A stretch of DNA of 10,518 nucleotides from an uncultured Eubacteriales bacterium (GTDB taxonomy: Bacteria; Bacillota; Clostridia; Oscillospirales; UBA644): NCBI GenBank assembly GCA_934481505.1, contig CAKSPP010000034.1, forward strand, positions 1 through 10,518, written 5' to 3'. The position numbers and the translations under genes were made by a program. Of the stretch, positions 1-4,960 are shown piece after piece. The notes beneath the pieces are model-generated. The model made no database searches. It saw only the letters and a program-made list of their open reading frames with translations, and was not told where the DNA came from. How positions within the stretch are numbered: the stretch's first letter is position 1; every line of letters starts with the position of its first letter.

Positions 1-528
1 GGGATAATCGACATATGCCAAAATATCGGCGGAAAGAGAAATAAGCTCCTGCCGCAATTCTTCGGTTTTAGCCGAAAAGCCTCCTTTTATCTGCAAGAGG
101 GCGATTTCCGCTTCCTTTTCGCTTTCCGATTCGATAAGGTCGATAACAGCCTCCGCCTGAACCATATCCATTTTGCCGTTCACAAAGGCTCTTTTCGAAA
201 ATTCGCCCGGCAAAGCAAGTCTCGCACCCTTTTTTACGAGAAGTCTTTGAATTTCGGCTGAAACAAAGGGGCTTCCGTGGCAGGAAATTTCGGCGACGTC
301 CTCCCCCGTATAGCTTTTCGGCGAACGGTAAACCGTGACTATAACGTCGTCTTTAACCTTGTCGCCGTCTGAAATATAGCCGTGATGGGCGGTATATCCC
401 TCGGCTTTGTCAAGGGGTTTTGAAAAAATCTCGCCGAGGATTTCAAAAGTTTTGCTTCCCGAAATGCGGATTAGTGCCGCTGCTGAAACCCCGACCGGGG
501 TCATCGGTGCAAAAATCGTATCTTCCAT
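1..528 (-). CDS. mnmE: tRNA uridine-5-carboxymethylaminomethyl(34) synthesis GTPase MnmE, N-terminal part (runs off window)
   Basis: MnmE works with MnmG to modify the wobble uridine (U34) of certain tRNAs, using a tetrahydrofolate-derived one-carbon unit and GTP. Only the first 176 residues are present, of a family usually about 450 long. They cover the N-terminal folate-binding domain (about 1-120) and the start of the helical domain; the GTPase domain lies outside the window. Visible family motifs are DTIFAPMTPVG at 3-13, the ALIRISGS block at 18-25, SYTGEDVAEISCHG at 72-85 and PGEFSKRAFVNGKMD at 107-121. The start ATG (526-528) has an AGGTGA ribosome binding site four bases upstream. It lies 47 bases downstream of jag, in the order common in Firmicutes, and a hairpin fills that gap, so its transcription may be partly uncoupled from jag. 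The call is secure from the N-terminal motifs. Confidence 0.96.
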   Translation of the reverse strand, partial: MEDTIFAPMTPVGVSAAALIRISGSKTFEILGEIFSKPLDKAEGYTAHHGYISDGDKVKDDVIVTVYRSPKSYTGEDVAEISCHGSPFVSAEIQRLLVKKGARLALPGEFSKRAFVNGKMDMVQAEAVIDLIESESEKEAEIALLQIKGGFSAKTEELRQELISLSADILAYVDYP

Positions 529-537
529 AATCTCACC

Positions 538-571
538 TAAAAGAGAAGGTCAGGTCCAATGACCTGACCTT
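538..571 (-). terminator. Hairpin between jag and mnmE, possible terminator or attenuator
   Basis: Bases 546-556 and 561-571 form a perfect 11-bp inverted repeat (AAGGTCAGGTC / GACCTGACCTT) around a 4-base loop. Read on the minus strand, the stem begins four bases after the jag stop codon and is followed by TCTCTTTT, then directly by the mnmE ribosome binding site. The T tract is interrupted by two C residues, so termination may be incomplete. Attenuation of mnmE relative to jag, or mRNA end protection, are alternatives. The repeat is directly visible; its role is inferred. Confidence 0.6.
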
Positions 572-575
572 TGTA

Positions 576-1445
576 TTACTCTGCAAAATTAGATTTGTTT
601 TCTTCGTTTTCAACGATATGTCCGGGGAAAAGAACCTTTACCTTTTCGACGGGTTTCGGCTCTGCCGGAGTTCTGCTGCGGTTATCGTTTCTTCTTCTCG
701 GGCGACCCGAATCGAGTGCCGAAGAATTAAACGGTCTGCCGCCGCCTCTTCTGTCGGAGTTTCTTTCGCCGTAGTTTCTTCTTTCGGAAGATTTTCCGCC
801 GTCTTCTCTCTTGACGAACGGCTTATCGGGTCCGTCGTAAGCAATGACGACTTTTCTGTTCGGCTCGGTTCCGACCGAGAAAGTGGTTATATTTTCAAAA
901 TCGTGAAGTCTCGAATGAACAATTCTTCTCTGATAAGGAGTCATCGCTTTGAGAGTTACTTTTCTCTTTGTTCTCTGAACCTGTTTTGCGGTTTTTACCG
1001 CGAGGGCTTCGAGACGGGCGGTCGATTTTTCCTTATAATCGTTGATGTTAAGAGTTATTTTGTAATTTCCGTCAAGAACCTTGTTGACGGTAACCGCCAG
1101 AATGAACTGGAGCGATTCGACAATATCCGTATTTCTCTTGGTATAGCAGTCTATTTCGTCGCCGTTGAGCTGTATGTTGACAACATTTTCGTTGACTTCG
1201 ATATTTTCTTCGTAATGAGAAACTCCCATTTTAAGGAAGAGGTCTTTAAGATAGCTGCTTATAAAACCTTCGGGTCCGCTCTGCTCGGTAACTTTTATGG
1301 AAGCGGGTTTCTTAATTCTTCCGAAAAGACCTTTCGTTTCAACTTCGACGACCTCATAAGAGAGGTTTTCTTTGGAAACGCCGAGTTCTTCGCAGGCGTT
1401 GAGTACGGCATCGTCAATGGTTTTTCCCGTGAAAATCTTTTCCAT
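576..1445 (-). CDS. jag: Jag/KhpB-type RNA-binding protein (Jag_N, KH and R3H domains)
   Basis: Jag (KhpB, SpoIIIJ-associated protein) is a cytoplasmic RNA-binding protein encoded next to yidC. In streptococci it pairs with KhpA and affects cell elongation and division. Numbering from the ATG at 1445 (289 aa), the Jag_N domain is about residues 1-53, the KH-like domain about 59-132, and the R3H domain about 142-203 with the PYQRRIVH motif (R-x3-H) at 170-177. The tail from about 208 to 265 is rich in Arg, Gly and Ser. The start is a choice: an in-frame ATG at 1454 gives 292 aa, but the AGAAGGA site (1456-1462) is only one base from it and ten bases from the 1445 ATG. The 1445 start also gives MEKIFTGKTIDDAV, which fits the family. 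The KH GXXG loop reads TKRN (1131-1142), an unusual loss of both glycines. It lies 27 bases downstream of yidC, presumably in one operon. Confidence 0.93.
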   Translation of the reverse strand: MEKIFTGKTIDDAVLNACEELGVSKENLSYEVVEVETKGLFGRIKKPASIKVTEQSGPEGFISSYLKDLFLKMGVSHYEENIEVNENVVNIQLNGDEIDCYTKRNTDIVESLQFILAVTVNKVLDGNYKITLNINDYKEKSTARLEALAVKTAKQVQRTKRKVTLKAMTPYQRRIVHSRLHDFENITTFSVGTEPNRKVVIAYDGPDKPFVKREDGGKSSERRNYGERNSDRRGGGRPFNSSALDSGRPRRRNDNRSRTPAEPKPVEKVKVLFPGHIVENEENKSNFAE

Positions 1446-1472
1446 TATTGCCATATCCTTCTTTTATTTTAA

Positions 1473-2474
1473 TTATTTGTTTTCTTCGTTATTTTCTTCG
1501 ATGATTGCTTCTCCGTTAAGCTTTGCCAAGGAGTCTTCCCCGTTGAGCTTTTCGGATTCTTCTTTTTTGAGTCTTTCCATTTTCTGAATCTGATTATAAT
1601 TCAGTTTTTTCTCTTTTACCGGTTTTTCCGGCACTTTTTCTTTAATGAGCTTTGCAAGAAGCACGGTCTGGATTATCGTGAGAATATTGGTGAATATCCA
1701 GTAAATACAGATACCGATCTGGAACGAATAGCCGAGGAAAAGAGTGATAAGCGGCATAATATAGAGCATTGCGTTCATGCCGGGAGCTTTTGCCGCGGAA
1801 TCGGTCTGATTTATTTTCTGAGAAACGATGGTTACGGCAAGAGACGAAAGAGCCGCAAGTATCGGAAGAATAACGGTTATCGTCCATGCAAACTGCGGAG
1901 TGTCTCCGAGGTTTAATCCGAGGAAGTTAAGGTTTATTCCTCTGTAACCCGTTTCCGCAATAACGCCCGAAAGAGCGTCGGAATTCGCGTTGATATCTCT
2001 GATAAGAGTAAGCTGATTGACAGTCTGGTAAGTTACCTTTTCTCCGTAATTTATTCCGAGAGCTGTTACCGCGTTGAAAAGTTTTTCGATGTTTAACGCG
2101 GACATATTGAGAAGATAGGTAAGGGGCTGGCGGATGTTTGTCCAAAGAGAAAGGATAAGAGGAAGCTGGATGAGCTGGGGAAGACATCCGGAAGTCGGGC
2201 TGTAACCCTCTTCGGAATAAATTTTCTGCATCTCTTCCTGATATTTCGGATCCCTCGTATTGTTCTTATACTTCTGTTGAAGCTGCTGAATACGGGGCTG
2301 AGCTTTCATCATTTTTCTTCTGCCCTTTTCGGCTTTTATTCCGAGAGGCAAAAGGCAGAGTTTGGTGATAAGTGCGAAAAGCAAGATAGCTACACCGTAG
2401 TTTTGAACCAAGTCGTAGCAAAGTCTCAGGAGCATACCGATAGGTACGTTTATAATATCGAAAATACCGTTCAT
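1473..2474 (-). CDS. yidC: Membrane protein insertase YidC (Oxa1/SpoIIIJ family)
   Basis: YidC inserts and folds membrane proteins, alone or with SecYEG. The protein is 333 aa. It starts directly with the conserved core, without the lipoprotein signal of Bacillus SpoIIIJ and without the large periplasmic domain of Gram-negative YidC. Predicted features in order are a membrane segment at about 27-45 (GVAILLFALITKLCLLPL), a charged cytoplasmic hairpin at about 46-93, then GCLPQLIQLPLILSLW at 96-111. An external loop of about 75 residues (118-195) follows, then membrane segments at about 196-217, 235-257 and 258-277, including the MPLITLFLGYSF and IYWIFTNILTIIQ motifs. The tail (278-333) is charged. 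The groove residue that is usually Arg is Lys38 here, so the positive charge is kept. The start has AAAGGA six to seven bases upstream. yidD ends 10 bases before it. Confidence 0.96.
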   Translation of the reverse strand: MNGIFDIINVPIGMLLRLCYDLVQNYGVAILLFALITKLCLLPLGIKAEKGRRKMMKAQPRIQQLQQKYKNNTRDPKYQEEMQKIYSEEGYSPTSGCLPQLIQLPLILSLWTNIRQPLTYLLNMSALNIEKLFNAVTALGINYGEKVTYQTVNQLTLIRDINANSDALSGVIAETGYRGINLNFLGLNLGDTPQFAWTITVILPILAALSSLAVTIVSQKINQTDSAAKAPGMNAMLYIMPLITLFLGYSFQIGICIYWIFTNILTIIQTVLLAKLIKEKVPEKPVKEKKLNYNQIQKMERLKKEESEKLNGEDSLAKLNGEAIIEENNEENK

Positions 2475-2484
2475 TTCTATTCCT

Positions 2485-2694
2485 TTACTTTAACGGATCG
2501 TATCCGCCCTTACTGAAAGGGTTGCATCTTAAAATCCGCCACACGGTAAGACGCGTACCTTTGAAAAATCCGTATTTTTCGTATGCCTCGGCGGCATATT
2601 CGGAGCAAGTGGGAACAAATTTGCAGCAGGGCTTTCTATAAGGAGATATATGTTTCTGATAAAAACGAATAAGCCATAACGCGACTTTTTTCAT
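2485..2694 (-). CDS. yidD: Membrane protein insertion efficiency factor YidD
   Basis: YidD is a small, membrane-associated factor that helps YidC-dependent insertion in E. coli; its mechanism is not well defined. The 69-aa product matches the family across its length. It has an amphipathic N-terminus (KKVALWLIRFYQKHISP), the CKFVPTCSEYA core with Cys24 and Cys30, the conserved RCNP at 56-59, and the GGYDP ending at 63-67. A family member is usually 70-90 aa, so it appears complete. The start lies 3 bases after the rnpA stop codon, with AGAGGA seven to eight bases upstream inside the end of rnpA. Its position between rnpA and yidC is the standard arrangement. Confidence 0.96.
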   Translation of the reverse strand: MKKVALWLIRFYQKHISPYRKPCCKFVPTCSEYAAEAYEKYGFFKGTRLTVWRILRCNPFSKGGYDPLK

Positions 2695-2697
2695 TTT

Positions 2698-3042
2698 TCA
2701 ATCCTCTTTTATAAGGTTTTCCCTGCCGAAAGCATACATCATATCGCTGCGGATATCCTCTGTTTTGAGAAAAGGCGTTTTCGATTTCGACGCGATGACG
2801 AAATCGTAACCCGTTTTCAAAGCAGGCTCGCACAGTCTGTACGCTTCTCTTATAATTCTTTTCGCCCGGTTTCTTTTTACCGCGTTTCCCACCGTCTTTT
2901 TTCCTACGGTAATTCCGAGCCTGTTTTCTTCCGACTTATTCGGTTTATAATACAGCACAAAAGAGCCGGTCACCCGGCAATTTCCTTTTCTGTAAAGCTG
3001 TAAAAACCTTCTGTTGTCGCAAAGTGAAACAGTCTTTCTCAT
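2698..3042 (-). CDS. rnpA: Ribonuclease P protein component
   Basis: This is the protein subunit of RNase P. It binds the catalytic RNA and the 5' leader of precursor tRNA so the leader can be removed. It is 114 aa, the usual length. The diagnostic RNR motif is clear in GNAVKRNRAKRIIREAYR (residues 52-69), preceded by the RLGITVGKKTVG strand at 41-52. The N-terminus carries the family pattern of basic residues with a Phe (DNRRFLQLYRKG, 9-20). The ATG has AAGGA six to seven bases upstream, located just after the rpmH stop codon. It lies 13 bases downstream of rpmH and is almost certainly co-transcribed with it. The catalytic RNA gene (rnpB) is not in this window. Confidence 0.97.
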   Translation of the reverse strand: MRKTVSLCDNRRFLQLYRKGNCRVTGSFVLYYKPNKSEENRLGITVGKKTVGNAVKRNRAKRIIREAYRLCEPALKTGYDFVIASKSKTPFLKTEDIRSDMMYAFGRENLIKED

Positions 3043-3055
3043 AAATTATCCTTAA

Positions 3056-3190
3056 TTACAGAGAAAGCTGTTTTCTTCCTTTAGAACGTCTTCTCGCAAG
3101 AACCTTTCTTCCGTTAGCGGTCTTCATTCTTTTTCTGAAGCCGTGTTCCTTGCTGCGCTGTCTTTTTTTAGGCTGATAAGTTCTGAGCAT
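3056..3190 (-). CDS. rpmH: 50S ribosomal protein L34
   Basis: L34 is a small, very basic protein of the large ribosomal subunit. The 44-residue product is full length and nearly canonical: it begins MLRTYQPKKRQRSKEHGFRK, followed by TANGRKVLARRRSKGRK, and ends in LSL. The start at 3190 is set by a strong AAAGGAGGG site (3197-3205) six bases upstream and by the family N-terminus. A longer in-frame start at 3268 would add 26 unrelated residues and lies upstream of the promoter, so it is rejected. It is the first gene of the leftward cluster and is served by a consensus promoter at 3227-3255. Confidence 0.98.
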   Translation of the reverse strand: MLRTYQPKKRQRSKEHGFRKRMKTANGRKVLARRRSKGRKQLSL

Positions 3191-3226
3191 TTTTTTCCCT
3201 CCTTTACAGAGAACAGTCCTTTTTAC

Positions 3227-3255
3227 ATTATACAATCTAAAAAAGCCCGTGTCAA
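3227..3255 (-). promoter_or_regulatory. Consensus sigma-A promoter for rpmH operon
   Basis: Read on the minus strand, TTGACA (3250-3255) and TATAAT (3227-3232) are both perfect consensus hexamers and are separated by exactly 17 bases. The region just upstream (about 3257-3278) is made of A and T tracts that resemble an UP element contacted by the RNA polymerase alpha subunit. The expected start of transcription is near 3220, giving a leader of about 30 bases that holds the rpmH ribosome binding site. The hexamers are seen directly; activity is inferred. Confidence 0.9.
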
Positions 3256-3256
3256 G

Positions 3257-3278
3257 TGAAAAAATCAAAATTTTTTCA
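3257..3278. repeat. 9-bp inverted repeat between the divergent rpmH and dnaA promoters
   Basis: TGAAAAAAT (3257-3265) and ATTTTTTCA (3270-3278) are perfect inverted arms around CAAA. The repeat starts two bases upstream of the rpmH -35 hexamer and ends 17 bases before the dnaA -35 hexamer. It could be the A/T tracts of an UP element, an operator, or a curved-DNA spacer. A DnaA-box-like TTTTCAAAC overlaps its right end (3273-3281). Confidence 0.5.
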
Positions 3279-3295
3279 AACTTTGGGAGCCGTAC

Positions 3296-3324
3296 TTGCC
3301 TAAAATCCGTTTTTATGCTATACT
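3296..3324 (+). promoter_or_regulatory. Promoter for dnaA (extended -10 type)
   Basis: TTGCCT (3296-3301) matches four of six -35 consensus positions. After a 17-base spacer comes TATACT (3319-3324), five of six for the -10. A TG at 3316-3317, one base before the -10, makes it an extended -10. Transcription would start near 3331, giving a leader of about 40 bases that is very A/T-rich. No canonical DnaA box overlaps it; a TTTTCAAAC element lies 15 bases upstream of the -35 and could mediate autoregulation. Confidence 0.75.
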
Positions 3325-3370
3325 ATATTAGATATATATAATATATAAGTATAATCGAAAGGAAAACGAA

Positions 3371-4693
3371 ATGTCGAGCCAGATAGATATTATATGGAAC
3401 GCGGCGGCGGCGGAACTCAAAGAAAAGGTTTCCTCGACCTCTTACGAGATATTTTTCAAGGATTTGAAGCCTTTGAGCGTGGACGAGGATATGCGGCTTG
3501 TTTTGCAGGCACAGAATTCCGTTCAGAAAAAATTTCTGGAACTTAAATTCGGAAAAGAAATAAAAGAAGCTCTTTCGGAAGCATACGGCTTTGACGCCGA
3601 TTTCGTCATTGTCTGCGAAGACGACAACAAAACCGAAACCGAAATAAAAAAAGAACCCGTTTTCAAAAAAACGAGCGATTCGGATTTTTACACTTTTGAT
3701 AATTTCATGGTCGGCGAAAGCAACAAATACGCCTATTCGGTCTGCCGTGCGGTAGCCGAAAACCCCGGAACAGCTTATAATCCGCTTTTTCTGCACGGCG
3801 GCACGGGTCTCGGTAAAACCCACCTTCTCAAAGCGATAAAAAATCAGATAGAAAAAGATCACCCCGACTATACCTGCTATTATTTAAGCAGCGAGAGCTA
3901 CACAAACGAATTTATCGAAAGTTTAAGAAACCACACAACCCACGAATTCAAGAATAAATACAGAAGTGCCGACGTTTTGCTTATCGACGACGTTCAGTTC
4001 TTTGCCGGTAAAGAATCGACGCAGGAAGAATTCTTCCACACCTATAATTTTCTCAAAGAGGGAAACAAACAGATAATTTTAGCGTCGGACAGACCTCCGA
4101 AAGACATTCACCCTCTCGAAGAAAGACTTTGCGGAAGATTCGAGTCGGGAGCTCTGATGTCTATAGAATACCCCGAACTTGAACTCAGAGTGGCAATCGT
4201 CAAAAACAAAGCTAAATATTATAATGTAAACATTTCGGACGAAGTGGCTTATTTTATCGCCGAAACGATAAAAAACAATATAAGAAAAATCGAGGGAGTT
4301 ATAAACAAGACGAAAGCGGATCAGTTTATAAAGGGAACTCCGCCGACCGTTTCTTCCGTAAAAAGCATTATAAAGGATATTTCGGAAGAAAACGAGCCGC
4401 TTCCTGTGCTTGTAGACAGAATTATAACCGAGGTTGCCCGCGTTTACGACGTCAAGCCCGAAGACATAAAAAGCAAAAAGCGTCAGATGAACATTAAAAA
4501 CGCCCGCCATGTTTCGATTTACATAATAAGGGAAATGACTTCCGTTTCTCTTAAAGATATCGGCGGATTTTTCTCAAACCTCGACCACTCTTCGGTTCAC
4601 CACGCATATAACGCGGTCGCCGAAAGAATGGAATCGGACGAGACTTTCAGAGTCCGCACCGAAGAAATGATGAGAAACATAAAAGAACAGTAG
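3371..4693 (+). CDS. dnaA: Chromosomal replication initiator protein DnaA
   Basis: DnaA is the AAA+ initiator that binds DnaA boxes at oriC, forms an ATP-dependent filament and melts the origin. The 440-aa product has domain I at about 1-80, a short linker to about 105, AAA+ domains IIIa/IIIb at about 106-340, and DNA-binding domain IV at about 345-440. Visible residues include Walker A GGTGLGKT (143-150), Walker B LLIDD (203-207), sensor I ASD (238-240), the arginine finger in GRF (Arg256) and sensor II Arg305 in NNIRKIEG. ATP binding and hydrolysis residues look intact. Domain IV is unusual. The family signature GGRDHTTV reads SNLDHSSV (402-409), with Leu404 where Arg is usual, and the upstream SLP reads SLK (Lys395). 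AAAGGA (3358-3363) precedes the ATG by seven bases. The gene lies directly upstream of the probable oriC. Confidence 0.98.
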   Translation: MSSQIDIIWNAAAAELKEKVSSTSYEIFFKDLKPLSVDEDMRLVLQAQNSVQKKFLELKFGKEIKEALSEAYGFDADFVIVCEDDNKTETEIKKEPVFKKTSDSDFYTFDNFMVGESNKYAYSVCRAVAENPGTAYNPLFLHGGTGLGKTHLLKAIKNQIEKDHPDYTCYYLSSESYTNEFIESLRNHTTHEFKNKYRSADVLLIDDVQFFAGKESTQEEFFHTYNFLKEGNKQIILASDRPPKDIHPLEERLCGRFESGALMSIEYPELELRVAIVKNKAKYYNVNISDEVAYFIAETIKNNIRKIEGVINKTKADQFIKGTPPTVSSVKSIIKDISEENEPLPVLVDRIITEVARVYDVKPEDIKSKKRQMNIKNARHVSIYIIREMTSVSLKDIGGFFSNLDHSSVHHAYNAVAERMESDETFRVRTEEMMRNIKEQ

Positions 4694-4775
4694 TTTTACA
4701 CAAGTTATCAAAACCGTTTCAACATTTTCAAAAGCAAATTCCGCGTTTTTTTCAACAAAGTTTTCAAAAAAGGCG

Positions 4776-4795
4776 TGTTGAAAAAATGTTGAAAA
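4776..4795 (-). repeat. Tandem pair of TTTTCAACA 9-mers, candidate DnaA boxes
   Basis: Two identical 9-mers (TGTTGAAAA on the plus strand at 4776-4784 and 4787-4795) are spaced 11 bp start to start. They face the direct copy at 4749-4757 (TTTTCAACA). Against the canonical box TTATCCACA they differ at positions 3 and 6. The pair is the least A/T-trivial part of the box array and the best candidate for specific binding. Confidence 0.5.
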
Positions 4796-4829
4796 GAAAA
4801 ATCGGTTTTTCAAAAACTTTTCAAAAGGT

Positions 4830-4846
4830 TTTCTTAATTTAAGAAA
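4830..4846. repeat. 17-bp A/T-rich palindrome within oriC
   Basis: TTTCTTAA (4830-4837) and TTAAGAAA (4839-4846) are perfect inverted arms around a single T. The palindrome sits between the box-like cluster (4694-4826) and the unwinding side of the origin. It lacks a G/C-rich stem and a loop, so it is unlikely to be a terminator. A binding site for a dimeric regulator is possible, but chance in A/T-rich DNA is not excluded. Confidence 0.35.
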
Positions 4847-4854
4847 GAGTGATT

Positions 4855-4883
4855 TTTACCTTGACAAAAGGAAAAAATATACT
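4855..4883 (+). promoter_or_regulatory. Possible dnaN promoter within oriC
   Basis: TTTACC (4855-4860) and TATACT (4878-4883) are 17 bases apart and match four of six and five of six consensus positions. An overlapping perfect TTGACA at 4861-4866 has no -10 at a proper distance. An alternative -10, TATAAT, lies at 4930-4935 with no good -35. One of these may drive dnaN apart from dnaA read-through. This is weak evidence in A/T-rich sequence. Confidence 0.3.
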
Positions 4884-4901
4884 TTTCAAAAGTTTTTACA
4901 C

Positions 4902-4942
4902 TTTCTATTACTACCGAAAAATAAATATATATAATAAAAATA
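4902..4942. other. DnaA-trio-like tract and A/T-rich duplex unwinding element
   Basis: The triplets TTT CTA TTA CTA (4902-4913) give 3'-AAA GAT AAT GAT-5' on the lower strand, fitting the [G/A]A[T/A] repeat described for Bacillus DnaA-trios. They follow two 9-mers spaced 11 bp (4883 and 4894). After ACCG-type sequence ending at 4916 comes a run of 26 bases that are all A or T (4917-4942). The order box, trios, A/T-rich DNA matches the basal unwinding arrangement known from Bacillus subtilis. Confidence 0.6.
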
Positions 4943-4960
4943 CACGGAAAGGTGAATCTT

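Larger units (their letters stand above)
4694..4960. other. oriC: Probable chromosomal replication origin (oriC), dnaA-dnaN intergenic region
   Basis: This 267-base gap between dnaA and dnaN has no coding potential and corresponds to the unwinding half of bipartite origins in Firmicutes. It holds many 9-mers related to the DnaA box: TTTTACACA 4694, TTATCAAAA 4705, GTTTCAACA 4716, TTTTCAAAA 4725, TTTTCAACA 4749, TTTTCAAAA 4761, reverse copies TGTTGAAAA at 4776 and 4787, and TTTTCAAAA at 4807, 4818 and 4883, then TTTTACACT 4894. Many neighbours are exactly 11 bp apart. None equals the canonical TTATCCACA; most match seven of nine positions or fewer. The right end has DnaA-trio-like triplets and a 26-base pure A/T run. 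Placement by synteny is firm; the identity of the boxes is inferred. The TTTTCAAAA copies are near-palindromic and could be ordinary A/T sequence. Confidence 0.82.

Noticed and set aside
618..1472. A 284-codon plus-strand open frame opposite jag
   Set aside because: It mirrors jag almost end to end, has no family resemblance, and the gene order and ribosome sites support jag.
3191..3268. Extended start for L34 at 3268
   Set aside because: The added 26 residues overlap the consensus promoter and the strong ribosome binding site; family length is 44 aa.
3324..3348. A/T-rich stretch upstream of dnaA as the unwinding element
   Set aside because: It lies in the dnaA leader just after the promoter -10, without trios or a box cluster; the 4902-4942 module is a better fit.
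4861..4866. Perfect TTGACA as the dnaN -35 element
   Set aside because: No -10 hexamer lies 16-18 bases downstream; the nearest TATACT is only 11 bases away.
4952..4960. GTG start for dnaN three codons upstream
   Set aside because: The GTG is part of the AAAGGTGA ribosome binding site for the ATG at 4961, which also fits the family N-terminus.
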